Assembly (NCBI GenBank): GCA_015231615.1
Contig: JADGBE010000012.1
Location: 1 to 64,000, forward strand
Source: Desulfamplus sp.
GTDB lineage: Bacteria; Desulfobacterota; Desulfobacteria; Desulfobacterales; Desulfobacteraceae
Reading direction: 5' to 3'
Length of the DNA: 64,000 bases
The notes under the pieces are model-generated. The model was given only the letters and a program-made list of their open reading frames with translations. It did no database searches and was not told the DNA's origin. Shown here in pieces: positions 54,663 to 64,000 of this stretch. Made by a program: the position numbers and the translations under genes. Every line of letters starts with the position of its first letter. Positions within the stretch are counted from its first letter, which is position 1.

Positions 54663-55622
54663 TCAAAGAAAGCACTCTCCAGTATCAAGACGATTTCCAC
54701 GAAGAAAATCATCAGAGCATAGACATTTGCCAGATTCACCCTGAAGTTGGAGAATAGCAATAGATCGGCTTCCAGCAGCTACTCTTATTTCACTACAATC
54801 GCATGAAAACAGAGTTCCAGCAGGAAGGTCAGTTTTTATATCCATAACTCTTACAGCCATAACCTTAATCCGCCGACCATTAAGAAATGTAAAAGCACCA
54901 GGCCACGGTGTCATTGCCCGAACGTGTGCAAAAATCTCTTCAGGCTCTTTACACCAATCAATTTTACCATCTTCTTTTTTTAACATTCGAGTATGAGTTG
55001 CCATTAAATGATCTTGTGGTTGAGGAGTAATTTTACCTTCTAACAAAGCGTCAAGAGTTTTAACTATCAAATCCCCACCCATTAGTGAAAGCCTATCATG
55101 AAGCGTTTGAGCTGTCTCATCCTCATTTATAGGGGTTGTCGATTTAAGAAGAATATCACCTGTATCAAGCTCTGTATCCATAACCATTGTAGTTACGCCA
55201 GAAACTTTATCCATATTCATAATAGCAGCTTGAATTGGAGAAGAGCCTCTGTATGCTGGTAAAAGTGAAGCGTGAATGTTGATTGGATAAATTGAAGGAA
55301 TATCAAGAAGCTCTCTGCTTAATTTGTGTCCAAATGCAACTACCACAAAAAAATCAGGATTAAGTTCTAAAAGTTTCTCTTTAATATCAGAGCCTTTCAT
55401 AGTTTCAGGCTGAAAAACCTCAAGCCCAAGTTCTAATGCAGCTTGTTTAACTGGTGGAGGCATCATTTTTTTGCCTCTTCCTTTTGGTCTGTCAGGCTGA
55501 GTAATCACAAGGCTGATTTTATATTTGTCGCCTCTTGGCAGGCTATATTGAGCCAAAGCATTTAAGGCTGGGACTGAAAACTCAGGCGTTCCCATAAATA
55601 TTATATTAATTGGTCTGTTCAA
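54663..55622 (-). CDS. fmt: Methionyl-tRNA formyltransferase
   Basis: 319 residues; formylates initiator Met-tRNA with 10-formyl-THF. INIIFMGTPEFSVPALNAL, QPDRPKGRGKKMMPPPVKQA, the catalytic ..YPINIHASLLPAYRGSSPIQ with N/H, and VMDTELDTGDILL are clear. The C-terminal tRNA-binding domain (about 205-315) is present. It is 81 bases downstream of def. Confidence 0.95.
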   Translation of the reverse strand: MNRPINIIFMGTPEFSVPALNALAQYSLPRGDKYKISLVITQPDRPKGRGKKMMPPPVKQAALELGLEVFQPETMKGSDIKEKLLELNPDFFVVVAFGHKLSRELLDIPSIYPINIHASLLPAYRGSSPIQAAIMNMDKVSGVTTMVMDTELDTGDILLKSTTPINEDETAQTLHDRLSLMGGDLIVKTLDALLEGKITPQPQDHLMATHTRMLKKEDGKIDWCKEPEEIFAHVRAMTPWPGAFTFLNGRRIKVMAVRVMDIKTDLPAGTLFSCDCSEIRVAAGSRSIAILQLQGESGKCLCSDDFLRGNRLDTGECFL

Positions 55623-55703
55623 CTTTTAACCCTTTGGCATCAATATTTAATATTAGCATATATTTGAATTTTTTTCAAAAGTGGAGACTTACAGCCGGCA
55701 TAT

Positions 55704-56384
55704 CTACTTAGTTTGAGACTGCTTTTTAATCTTTTTTTTATACATATTACGTTTTAACATGCTGATTCTATCAATATAGAGAACACCTTCAAGGTGATCA
55801 ATCTCATGCTGAATAATTACCGCCTGTATGTCTTCGGTAGTAAATTGAATTTTTTTCCCGTCAACATTTAATCCTCTCACAGTAATTTTGCTGAAACGTT
55901 TTACATCAGCAGAGTAATCTGGAACGCTTAAACACGCCTCATTTTCAGATATTAGCGAACCAGATGCAGCTATAATTTCAGGGTTGATAATTGCTCTATA
56001 TTCTTCGTTATGTTTGTTATCTTTTACAGATTTAGAATTTTTTGCAAAGTTGGCGTTATCTTCACTCTCTTCATTTGCCAAAATATCTCCATCTGTTTCA
56101 TCAATATCAGAATCAGTTTGCTCAAAATCATCTTCATCTATTTCATTTTCATCACAATTATCATCATCTTCACTTCTTTTTTCATTGCCTGCATTTGGGT
56201 TATAAACAATAACTCTTTTATCGCTTCTAACTTGCGGGGCGGCAAGTCCAACGCCCGGGGCATTGAACATTGTATCTGCCATATCTTTTATAAGTTTCAA
56301 TATTTCTTCATCTATATTCTCAACAGGCTTTGCTTTAAGAGTAAGAAATGGGTCTGGGTATTCAATTATTTTTAATATTGTCAT
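55704..56384 (-). CDS. def: Peptide deformylase with acidic insertion
   Basis: 226 residues, about 55 longer than usual. All three motifs are intact: [18 protein letters not shown] (metal-binding Cys) and [15 protein letters not shown] (metal-binding HExxH). Between motifs 1 and 2 lies a block of about 60 residues (roughly 70-130) dominated by D and E ([19 protein letters not shown] and on). The insert replaces a surface loop rather than the active site, so deformylase activity on nascent proteins is expected to remain. It follows ribF by 35 bases. Confidence 0.93.
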   Translation of the reverse strand: MTILKIIEYPDPFLTLKAKPVENIDEEILKLIKDMADTMFNAPGVGLAAPQVRSDKRVIVYNPNAGNEKRSEDDDNCDENEIDEDDFEQTDSDIDETDGDILANEESEDNANFAKNSKSVKDNKHNEEYRAIINPEIIAASGSLISENEACLSVPDYSADVKRFSKITVRGLNVDGKKIQFTTEDIQAVIIQHEIDHLEGVLYIDRISMLKRNMYKKKIKKQSQTK

Positions 56385-56419
56385 GGTTTATATTCACATT
56401 CTTAGTTTGAATTTATAGC

Positions 56420-57361
56420 TTAATTTAGTATTTTTTTTGCAGTTTCAATGTCAGATTTTATCTGTGCAGATAACTCCTCAATAGAACCAAACTTTTTTTC
56501 ATCTCTTAGACGCTTTATCATATTTACTCTAATCCTTGTTCCGTAAATATCTGCTGCAAAATCAAGAATATGCACCTCAATAGTGAACAGATGATCGTCA
56601 AATGTTGGGCTGTAGCCAATATTTGCCACTCCTTTGAAATTTCCTTTTACAGTTTCAACAGTTACTGCATAAACGCCCATCTTGGGGCAAAGCTCATCAT
56701 GGAGTTTTATGTTTGCAGTTGGAAATCCAAGTTTACTGCCACCTCTTTCTCTTCCTTTAACAACTTTTCCGCGAATTTGATAGTGTCTGCCAAGAAATCG
56801 TTTTGTCTCATCAACTCTGCCGTCCATAACAAGGTTGCGAATCATAGTGCTGCTAATTCTATCTTTTTCAGAGCCGTTAGAGACATCAGGGTCTTTGACC
56901 CAATCTGGAATAACAACATTAAAACCCTTTTCTCCACTGATTTTGATAAGAAACTCTATATTGCCTTCTCTATTTTTCCCAAAAGAGTAATCAGGTCCAA
57001 CTACAATGGTTTTCATGCCGATCTTTTCAATAAGAAACTTATCAATAAACTCTTTTGCAGATATATCAGCAAACTCTCTTGTAAATGGGATAGATATAAG
57101 TTTATCAAGCCCTGATAAAGAGATAAGCTCAAATTTTTGGTCTCGTCTTGTAATTAGAGGGGGAGATTTTTTTCCAAGCACCTTTAAAGGATGAGGTTCA
57201 AATGTTATAGCGATTGATGTTCCTGCTATTTTTTCAGATTCTTCTATAACTTGTTGAAAAAGAGCTTGATGCCCCTTATGCACTCCATCAAAATTTCCAA
57301 TGGTAATTACCGCATTTTTAAAAGGTTTTTCTATTCTACTAATATTTTCTATAATTTCCAT
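56420..57361 (-). CDS. ribF: Bifunctional riboflavin kinase / FAD synthetase
   Basis: 313 residues. The N-terminal FAD-synthetase nucleotidyltransferase domain has ITIGNFDGVHKGHQALFQQV and VVGPDYSFGKNREGN with SSTMIRNLVMDG; the C-terminal riboflavin kinase domain has GKVVKGRERGGSKLGFPTAN and VYAVTVETVKGNFKGVANIG. It makes FMN, then FAD. It is the first gene of the leftward ribF-def-fmt-rsmB-rpe group and is divergent from tRNA-Leu. No FMN riboswitch is visible. Confidence 0.94.
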   Translation of the reverse strand: MEIIENISRIEKPFKNAVITIGNFDGVHKGHQALFQQVIEESEKIAGTSIAITFEPHPLKVLGKKSPPLITRRDQKFELISLSGLDKLISIPFTREFADISAKEFIDKFLIEKIGMKTIVVGPDYSFGKNREGNIEFLIKISGEKGFNVVIPDWVKDPDVSNGSEKDRISSTMIRNLVMDGRVDETKRFLGRHYQIRGKVVKGRERGGSKLGFPTANIKLHDELCPKMGVYAVTVETVKGNFKGVANIGYSPTFDDHLFTIEVHILDFAADIYGTRIRVNMIKRLRDEKKFGSIEELSAQIKSDIETAKKILN

Positions 57362-57403
57362 AAATCCTACACGTCAACCCTTTGTTTTCTAAGAATAATA
57401 GGC

Positions 57404-57432
57404 TTGACAAAGCCCAGAAACGCATATATATA
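57404..57432 (+). promoter_or_regulatory. Promoter for tRNA-Leu
   Basis: Perfect TTGACA (57404-57409), 17 bases, then TATATA (57427-57432), about 50 bases before the tRNA. The region between ribF and the tRNA is divergent, so this box serves the + strand. Confidence 0.55.
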
Positions 57433-57482
57433 AACTACTTATAGTTTCAAAGCAATCCTTTTTCTGGATTATGGAAATTGTA

Positions 57483-57569
<87 letters not shown>

Positions 57570-57633
57570 CTGAAGAACATAAGCAGCTTCGCTGCAATTA
57601 TTGTTGACCGATTCATGTTGAAATCTCTATACT

Positions 57634-58798
57634 ATGAAGATGGAGACGATCAAAAGCAAAAATATATCCATCCGCCAGATATTCCTGTGCCGCAGAGCAT
57701 GGCTTTTTTTCTGGACAGCCAACATTATGCTTTTGCGATGGAGCATAGTGTGGAATGTTGCCAAAATGCTTTTATGCCGCAACGGTTTGGGATACCATGA
57801 GTATAGCTGCCCGAAATGCGGTTCTAAAAAACGCATTCCTCATACATGTAAATCCCGTTTCTGCCATCGTGTGGAAAAGTGGCAACAGACCGATGGGTAG
57901 AAACTTCCTTGGCCAGCTACTTGATGTGGAATACAAACATCTGGTTTTTACCCTGCCTGAACAATTCCGTGACTGGTTTCTGCAAAACCGCAAAGCTTGC
58001 CTTGATGCTTTTTTCATTGCGGTCAAAGATACTCTTCTGGATTATGGTGAACAGAAGGGCTTTCGTCCCGGAGTTATTTGTGTACTGCATACATTCGGGT
58101 CAGACCTGAACTGGAATGCCCATATTCATGTTATTATCACTGCCGGCGGTCTCCCCAACAATGATGAATGGATAAAACATCCATTCTTTCCGCAGGAAGT
58201 CATCAAACCAATGTTCCGCTACCGTTTTCTTGAACAGTTCAAGAAACTTTTTAAAAAGGGACTCCTGACCTCCCCTCCTGTTTGCAAAAATATTAAATCT
58301 TACGAAACTTTTAATTCGTGGTTGACACGGTTTTATAAAACAGGTGGTATGTAAATATCGGGCGGACTCTTAAAAAATCAGGTCATACCATCAGATATGT
58401 AGGGCGATACACCAAACGCCCCGTCATGGCTGAATCCAGAATAGAATCTTTTGACGGCAACTTCGTTACATTTTCATATAAAGACTATTCTGATAACACG
58501 GTTGTCTCAACTACTGTGAGTGTTGAAGAGTTTATCTCAAGACTTATCCGCCATATACCTGACCAACACTTCAGAAATATCCGTTACCAGGAATTTTTGC
58601 TAATCGGTGGAACAAAGTGTATAGCTACGGCCGTCTGTTGCCAAGCAAACTCCAAAACAAAAACCTCTTCCTCTTTCTTTTCAACAGAGATACAAAAAAA
58701 CCTTTAACATTGACCCTCTTGCCTGCAATAATTGCGGGACCCCGATGATTATCTCCGCTGTTGTTATTGTCCATACAAAAACCGTCGGGAACGTGTAG
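57634..58798 (+). pseudogene. IS91-family transposase, decayed by multiple frameshifts
   Basis: Remnant of a Y2/HUH rolling-circle transposase. Pieces appear in order in different frames: a zinc-binding N-terminus (GYHEYSCPKCGSKKRIPHTC, KSRFC), CGKVATDRWVETS, LGQLLDVEYKHLVFTLPEQF with HTFGSDLNWNAHIHVIITAG (the HUH motif), then YVNIGRTLKKSGHTIRYVGR and YTKRPVMAESRIESFDG, and a terminal CNNCGTPM zinc pair. At least five single-base shifts (near 57858, 57907, 58346, 58598, 58705) separate them, so it cannot make an active enzyme. It begins 65 bases after the tRNA-Leu gene. Confidence 0.88.
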
Positions 58799-59237
58799 AG
58801 AATAAACATCAGGAACTGATTGAAAATTATCATGCCAAAAAAGAAGAACAGGAAAAAAACAGAGTATCCAAACCACGTTTTCCATAAATCTCAATTAGTG
58901 ACATTATCTGTTTCATCATGCAAACGGACTGAAAAGATTCCGACGGGCGTACTGTTGTCTTTTGACTTTATTGATGATGGTTTTCCTGCATTTTCACCAC
59001 GTTTTTCATCTCAATTCTGCCCAAATACTCTTATGACTCCTTTTAAAGTTGTTGATCATAAGTGAGACTCCTACATTACCGACCTAAAAGAACTATATGT
59101 ATCTCTTTAACACCATATTCACTGATGAATTGAAATTCCTGAGTAACAAAATAGACCCTATGGATAAAACCAACCACAGAGTCTATTGAGTAAGTCTATT
59201 TGTATAAGATGATATGTTAAACTATAAAACTTTTTGT
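58799..59237. other. Gap downstream of the IS91 remnant
   Basis: 439 bases with no convincing gene. A short + strand open frame at 58820-59065 has basic, low-complexity composition and no ribosome-binding site, so it is treated as noise. The segment may hold the outer end of the IS91-type element, but no clear terminus is seen. Confidence 0.4.
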
Positions 59238-61232
59238 TTATTTAGTAAAAATATCAAGCGTCTTGAATACAATAACATCTTTTATCTGGATATTTTTGCC
59301 CTGAAATTTCCAAATATCTGGAATTTCATCAGATTTCTCAGGGGTACCAAAAGTGCGGTTTGCACATGCACCTACTGCCACTTCATTGTCGATATCATAA
59401 GTTGCATTAACATCATATCCAGTTGAATTTCCAGATATTGTATACCTTTTATCAGTTCTATTATGATAAACATTAGCACCAACTGTAAGTGTAGGCTCAC
59501 CTTTAGAATTTTGAGAAAGAGGAAAAAAAAGTTTATCATATTCATCATCATTTTTAGAGGTATCATCATTTAACCAGTCTAATGTTTTTACAAACTCACC
59601 ATTTTCTATTTTTCCAAACATACCATCTTCGTTGCCTGTATTTGCAATAAGTTTTATCCATTCACGTAAATCTGGGGCGGTTCCAATAATACTTCCAGCA
59701 GAGTTAAAAAAAGATGGCTCTTGTATATCTCGCTTGGTCAGTCCAACTACATCTTTACCGTACAGTCCTTCTGTAACACCAGCAAGGTTTAGGTATCCAT
59801 AGGCATAGTCATCAGTAGGCATAGGATCATAGGGAGAGTAATAATTTATATTATTGATTGACTCTGTAATTGATGCTTTGCCTATTTCAGGTATTATAGT
59901 ATCGGTAAGTCCGTAAGGTTCTATGATCTCTTCACGAACTACCTGTTCCCAAGATTTTCCTGTAATATTTTCAAGCATAAGACCTAAAATAGTATAAGCT
60001 GTGTTAGAATAATCCCAGCCTTGACCTGGTGGAAACTCAAGTCCTTTGTTTAATTCAGTTTCTACAAGTTCAATAATTTTATCAACATTCCATTGCATTT
60101 CCGGGTGAAAAAGAAGGTCAATAAACCATGCTCCTTCGCCCTCTTCAATTTTCCCAAGTTCGGGTACTCTATAAAAATTTGGAATACCAGCAGAGTGGTT
60201 CATAACCTGTGCAATGGTAATTGTATTTCCAGCCGCAAACTCTTTAAAAGTATCTTTAATTGATGCTGGCAGATAATCAACTACAGGGTCGTTGAAACTC
60301 TTTATTTTTCCATTCTCAACTAACTTTAATATAGTTATTGCAACAAAAGATTTAGTTAAACTGCAAATTCTAAAACGAGTATCTACTGTCATTGGACGCT
60401 TATTTTCAAGGTCAGAATATCCAGCAGCAAAATCCCAGATATAAGCATGTGAAGCTTTATCATAGCTCACAACCCCATCAACAACTCCAGAGTCGATACA
60501 TTCGGTGTCTTTTGGATCGCAAGGACAGGGGGTTTCAACTGACATGGTAACACCGGGGCTTTCATAGTGGTTAAGGGCGTTATCAATCTGGTTGTTTATT
60601 AATTGAAGTATAAAGTGATGTTGGGCTGCAAGTTTTGGAATAAGAGGACGATATTCATCTGTTAAGTCACTTATTACGGTTTCCGCAGCTTTTTCAAAAT
60701 CTGCTTCGCTTAAGTTGAAATTTAGAGTTCCTTTGAAATTTGCAGCATTTTTAATAACAGTATCTGAAAGATAGATACCGTTTGCAGCGTTATCTATATT
60801 ATCATATAAGTTGTAATCATTATCTAATGTTTGCAAAAATCTTAAAATATTTGCAACTACAGGATCACGATTTTTTGCATTTGGAATTAGCATCCGTGGA
60901 GTGAATACCCAAACATCGGGTAAAATATCACCCATAGGAACACCAGAAACCACAGGAACAGTCTCACCAATTTGAATGTTTCCAAGCCTAAAAGTTATCT
61001 CTTTACCACGTTCAAATGTAAACATACCATCTTTATCTGTAGTTCCTGACTGTCCGCCACAGATATAATCCAAACCACGAACAGGGGCATCAAGAAATTG
61101 TCCTTGATGGGTAAGAACAAAAGGATCATCATCTCCAGAAGAGCAACCACTTGTGATCAAGATAATCAATGACAGCATAGAGAAAAATGCTAAACGCAAA
61201 GTTTTTTTCTTGTTTTGATTACAAAAATCCAT
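59238..61232 (-). CDS. Serine hydrolase lipoprotein, beta-lactamase/DD-peptidase fold
   Basis: 664 residues from ATG 61232, selected by AAGGAG six bases ahead; upstream in-frame ATGs would mask the signal. Lipobox TSGC places it on a membrane surface. Residues about 40-95 form a small domain (FLDAPVRGLDYICGGQSGTT...) seen at the start of some surface proteins. The beta-lactamase (PF00144-type) domain follows: nucleophile in CSLTKSF (S near 290), WDYSNTAYT (Y-x-N near 405), and a third motif STGYD near the C-terminus in place of K/H-T-G. The family includes DD-peptidases, esterases and D-aminopeptidases; substrate unknown. Confidence 0.85.
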   Translation of the reverse strand: MDFCNQNKKKTLRLAFFSMLSLIILITSGCSSGDDDPFVLTHQGQFLDAPVRGLDYICGGQSGTTDKDGMFTFERGKEITFRLGNIQIGETVPVVSGVPMGDILPDVWVFTPRMLIPNAKNRDPVVANILRFLQTLDNDYNLYDNIDNAANGIYLSDTVIKNAANFKGTLNFNLSEADFEKAAETVISDLTDEYRPLIPKLAAQHHFILQLINNQIDNALNHYESPGVTMSVETPCPCDPKDTECIDSGVVDGVVSYDKASHAYIWDFAAGYSDLENKRPMTVDTRFRICSLTKSFVAITILKLVENGKIKSFNDPVVDYLPASIKDTFKEFAAGNTITIAQVMNHSAGIPNFYRVPELGKIEEGEGAWFIDLLFHPEMQWNVDKIIELVETELNKGLEFPPGQGWDYSNTAYTILGLMLENITGKSWEQVVREEIIEPYGLTDTIIPEIGKASITESINNINYYSPYDPMPTDDYAYGYLNLAGVTEGLYGKDVVGLTKRDIQEPSFFNSAGSIIGTAPDLREWIKLIANTGNEDGMFGKIENGEFVKTLDWLNDDTSKNDDEYDKLFFPLSQNSKGEPTLTVGANVYHNRTDKRYTISGNSTGYDVNATYDIDNEVAVGACANRTFGTPEKSDEIPDIWKFQGKNIQIKDVIVFKTLDIFTK

Positions 61233-61354
61233 TTTAGACTCCTTGTTTTTATAATTGTTTTGCATAACGCCTCCCAACATTAGTAGTTAAAAAAATACGG
61301 TTTTTAATTTAATGTATAATTATTTAAAAATACAGTTTTAAATTTATTGATATT

Positions 61355-64000
61355 TTAATTTCTTAACAAATAGGTTTCCAAAAAGTTTGAAAAATCATTA
61401 ACCATTTTACGGATACGCTCTTCTGCAAAACGCTTTGTGTTATAATTCCAGATAATTTGCAATTTCCCATCAGCAATTGCACCGTTTATATCTAAATCAT
61501 GTATTATCGCAACCCCGCTTGCTACCTGTGATCCAGTCTCTTCCGAAGCTTGTTTAAACATATCTTTACTATATGCCTCAAATTCTCCAAGATAGTTAAA
61601 ATTTATCTCAGGATATGGTTCATTTTCTCTATTAATCCAAGAGTTAATGTCAGAATAAAGCCCCATTTTTAAGGGCGTTAGATACTTCAATAATCCCCAG
61701 CCAATGCCATTGTTTGGAACAACTTTTAACGCCTTATCAATGGCTGATATTGACTCTATTGCATCTCTATTTGCATTAATACTTATTATAGATAGATAAG
61801 TTGCTGTAAACCACCCGACAGTGCGTGATACGTCAATATCGTCAAATAGTTCAGGGCGACCGTAGCTCTCAAGAGAAATGAGTGTTGAACTATGACCATG
61901 CTGACAATGACACGACCAAGCTAATGCTGCAAGAAGAAACCTATCCAATCCTACACCGCCTGCTCTTTTATTAAAATTGGTTTCAACACCTGCACTTACG
62001 TCTAACCTTTTATTAAAATTGCTTGCAATTTGCCTTAATTGCCGAGTTTTCTCTATGTCCCATTGAATCTCTACAATATCCATATCAGCCATAACAGCAG
62101 TTTGAGCTGAAAAATCTGATGGCAGGCGACCAAAAGGCTGCTGGATAACTTCAAGCCAGTATTGCTTTTCAGATTGAAGAGCATCGCTTGAGGCATATTT
62201 TTCCAAAGCCAAAGCCCATGTTGCAAAATAATCAGTTTTGTATGGTAATTCTATCAACTCTTTTGCTGATTTCTTTTGTGTTACACTATCTTCTGTTACT
62301 CCATCTTTTGATAATTTCTCTTTTACTGATTTTGCGTTAAAATTAAAATGTTGATTATATGCAGATTCCAAATCTTCCAATATAATCCGCCATGAAACAG
62401 CATCACCAAGAAGATGGTGCATAACTATAAATAATCTATCTCCATCAGCAAGCTGAAAATGGATAGCTTTAAAAAGAGGCTGTTTAAAAAGATCAAAGGA
62501 ACATTGAGCATCATTAGCTATACGTGAGAGGGTGGAAGCTGCCTCTGAAAGTGGTAAATGCCGCAAATCAACTACTTGAAATATCTTTGATTTTAAATCA
62601 GCCGATTCTGGTGGAATAAAAAGTTGAATCCCTTTAGTGGTCTCTTTACAGGCTAAACGCAGCATATCATGGTGTTCAACTACAGCATTAACAGCAAAAT
62701 ACAGTGAATCTGGGTCTAACTCTGTTTGGCTGTAAAATAGATCAGCATGGTTAAAATGGCTGGCATAATTTTTAAAATGATCAAAAAACCAGCGATAAAT
62801 TGGAGTTTGAACAACATCACCGCTTAATTTATCAATATTTTTAATTATGCTGATCTCTTTGCTGCTGCCATCTTTATTATTTTCTTCATTGAACTCTTTT
62901 GGGTTAAATTCTTTAACCCCATATTTTGCAAGTTCACTAATTGTTGTCCATTTAAATATATCTTTAACTTTAACAATAAAACCATTCTCTCTAAGCAATG
63001 CCACCATTCTTATTGCTTTTATTGAATCTCCTCCTAAATTGAAAAAATCATCATTGGAGCTTATATCTTTACGATTAAAAAGAGTCTGCCAAATTTTAAG
63101 CACTTCTTTTTCTAACGATGTCATAGAAAAGTTTGATGATGCTTTATTTGAATTTTTTTCGATCTGCTCTTGCATCACTTGAGCTGGATTTGGCAAAGCT
63201 CTTTTATCGATTTTACCATTTATTGTCATTGGAAAAGATTTTAATGATATAAAAACTGTTGGTATCATGTAGGCTGGAACACGCTCTGATAGGTGTCTTC
63301 TCAACTCTGATGATAGTGGTTTAGATTTAGTTACAATATAAGCTGCCAAATGGTTATTTTTTTCAGACTCATCTTGCCAAACAGTTACAAGAGCATCTTC
63401 AATACCTGCAAAGGTCTTTAAGGCAGAAGCAATTTCACCCGGTTCAATCCTAAAACCTCTTATTTTTACCTGTTCGTCAACACGACCTAAAAATTCTATA
63501 TCTCCAGTTGGCAGCCATTTTCCTAAATCACCAATGCGATACATTCGGGTTAAGTCTTTGATACGGCAACTTTGACCTTGCTCTATTTTACTAATAGATT
63601 TTACACACAGCCCCTCCCCAGACCTCCCCACGGGGGAGGGAGTGATATTATTTCCCCTCTCCTTATGGGGAGGGGGCAAGGGGGTGGGGCTAAAAGGATT
63701 TGAAATAAATTTTTGAGAAGTAAGTTCAGGACGGTTTAGATAACCGCGGGCAACCCCGACTCCAGCAAAACAAAGCTCACCCGCAACACCTATTGGCACA
63801 GGGTTAAGATGTTGATCAACGATAAATACAGCGTTGTTTGCAATTGGAGAACCAACTGGAATTGTATCGCCATAAAAAGCATCTGGATTAACCTTATGAA
63901 AAGAGGTGCAGACAGCAGTTTCTGTTGGTCCGTAAGCATTAAAATAGTTCTTTGTTCTGCCATAAAATAGAGCATCTTCTTTAATTGCTGGCTCACCAGC
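61355..64000 (-). CDS. Non-ribosomal peptide synthetase, terminal A-PCP-E module (partial)
   Basis: At least 881 residues; the 5' end is beyond the window. The frame is open to base 64000, upstream of a tempting GTG at 63799. Adenylation core motifs: NAYGPTETAVC (A5), GELCFAGVGVARGYLNR (A6), YRIGDLGKWLPTGDIEFLGR (A7), VDEQVKIRGFRIEPGEI (A8), and NGKIDKRALP (A10). The carrier domain has NLGGDSIKA (S326 of the visible part takes phosphopantetheine). An epimerisation domain follows: HHLLGDAVSWRI, TVGWFTATYL, NGIGWGLLKYL, FNYLGEF. It ends with no thioesterase, so it yields a D-configured residue passed on to another protein. Confidence 0.93.
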   Translation of the reverse strand, partial: AGEPAIKEDALFYGRTKNYFNAYGPTETAVCTSFHKVNPDAFYGDTIPVGSPIANNAVFIVDQHLNPVPIGVAGELCFAGVGVARGYLNRPELTSQKFISNPFSPTPLPPPHKERGNNITPSPVGRSGEGLCVKSISKIEQGQSCRIKDLTRMYRIGDLGKWLPTGDIEFLGRVDEQVKIRGFRIEPGEIASALKTFAGIEDALVTVWQDESEKNNHLAAYIVTKSKPLSSELRRHLSERVPAYMIPTVFISLKSFPMTINGKIDKRALPNPAQVMQEQIEKNSNKASSNFSMTSLEKEVLKIWQTLFNRKDISSNDDFFNLGGDSIKAIRMVALLRENGFIVKVKDIFKWTTISELAKYGVKEFNPKEFNEENNKDGSSKEISIIKNIDKLSGDVVQTPIYRWFFDHFKNYASHFNHADLFYSQTELDPDSLYFAVNAVVEHHDMLRLACKETTKGIQLFIPPESADLKSKIFQVVDLRHLPLSEAASTLSRIANDAQCSFDLFKQPLFKAIHFQLADGDRLFIVMHHLLGDAVSWRIILEDLESAYNQHFNFNAKSVKEKLSKDGVTEDSVTQKKSAKELIELPYKTDYFATWALALEKYASSDALQSEKQYWLEVIQQPFGRLPSDFSAQTAVMADMDIVEIQWDIEKTRQLRQIASNFNKRLDVSAGVETNFNKRAGGVGLDRFLLAALAWSCHCQHGHSSTLISLESYGRPELFDDIDVSRTVGWFTATYLSIISINANRDAIESISAIDKALKVVPNNGIGWGLLKYLTPLKMGLYSDINSWINRENEPYPEINFNYLGEFEAYSKDMFKQASEETGSQVASGVAIIHDLDINGAIADGKLQIIWNYNTKRFAEERIRKMVNDFSNFLETYLLRN
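63609..63691 (-). mobile_element. GC-rich double-hairpin element inside the NRPS adenylation domain
   Basis: 83 bases bounded by an AGCCCC.CCCC / GGGGTGGGGCT inverted repeat, with two inner hairpins and an ATATTATT linker. Read on the coding strand it gives SPTPLPPPHKERGNN..., about 29 residues placed between the A6 and A7 motifs. It corresponds to the copies at 54551-54628 and 41309-41383. Confidence 0.82.

Noticed and set aside
57362-57482. FMN riboswitch ahead of ribF
   Set aside because: The 121-base divergent gap is too short and lacks the conserved RFN element helices; only a tRNA promoter is visible.
58820-59065. 81-residue ORF after the IS91 relic
   Set aside because: Basic low-complexity translation, no ribosome-binding site and no family; more likely decayed transposon DNA.
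63790-63996. Minus-strand ORF at the right edge
   Set aside because: The NRPS frame continues through this region with motif A5 (NAYGPTETAVC); this ORF is an alternative frame of the same gene.

Overview
The window is an AT-rich chromosomal segment of a Gram-negative, outer-membrane-bearing bacterium. The order lysS - lolC - lolD - bamA - ompH/skp - lpxD - lpxA - lpxI - lpxB, the use of LpxI for lipid A, the block rpsF - rpsR - DUF2232 - rplI - dnaB, an indolepyruvate:ferredoxin oxidoreductase (iorAB), a long HflX and a bacteriohemerythrin together suggest an anaerobic or microaerophilic Desulfobacterota (deltaproteobacterial) organism, probably Desulfobacterales-like. This is inference from gene content; no rRNA is present to settle it.

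Layout. 1-12.5 kb: end of lysS, LolCD lipoprotein exporter, BamA, Skp/OmpH and lipid A genes, all on +, broken between lolD and bamA by about 2 kb of AT-rich accessory genes (a frameshifted HEAT-like protein, a nuclease-like protein and two small hypotheticals). 12.5-18 kb: an Aap-type general amino-acid ABC transporter (aapJ, aapQ, aapM, aapP); a TumA/TumE-type toxin-antitoxin pair and GC-rich palindromes sit between the two permease genes. 18-25 kb: a CBS/CorC membrane protein, a coiled-coil nuclease-like protein, then aroE, aroA, rsgA, aroC. 25-28.6 kb: a divergent dnaA behind a palindrome-rich leader, then a glcD-like oxidase. 28.6-35.1 kb (- strand): hflX, dnaB, rplI, DUF2232, rpsR, rpsF. 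35.3-44.4 kb (+): hemerythrin, an orphan MoxR ATPase, a large hybrid sensor kinase, an oligopeptide-type ABC permease, an NlpC/P60 lipoprotein and guaB; a 48-residue peptide with a strong ribosome-binding site lies on - at 36.0 kb. 44.6-57.4 kb (-): MsrB-MsrA lipoprotein, iorB, iorA, a Tat-exported DUF362 protein, a membrane-anchored DUF6599-like protein, a Fic variant, rpmB, and the group rpe, rsmB, fmt, def, ribF. 57.5-64 kb: tRNA-Leu(CAG), a decayed IS91-family transposase, a serine-hydrolase lipoprotein, and the terminal A-PCP-E module of a non-ribosomal peptide synthetase running off the right edge.

What stands out. The segment is rich in small repeats. (i) An approximately 80-bp GC-rich double-hairpin element occurs in an intergenic gap and inside two genes (ABC permease and NRPS), in the same orientation and reading frame in both, adding a similar SPTPxPxP...GNN...GEG peptide. 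(ii) Perfect or near-perfect palindromes with related outer arms (GTAGRG...) lie in three intergenic gaps, one flanked by 19-bp inverted repeats like a MITE. (iii) Short tandem duplications occur at the 3' ends of moxR and hflX and inside several genes. Other points: a strong hairpin between aapJ and aapQ, a DnaA with altered DNA-contact residues, a peptide deformylase with a large acidic insert, and a Fic protein lacking the catalytic histidine.
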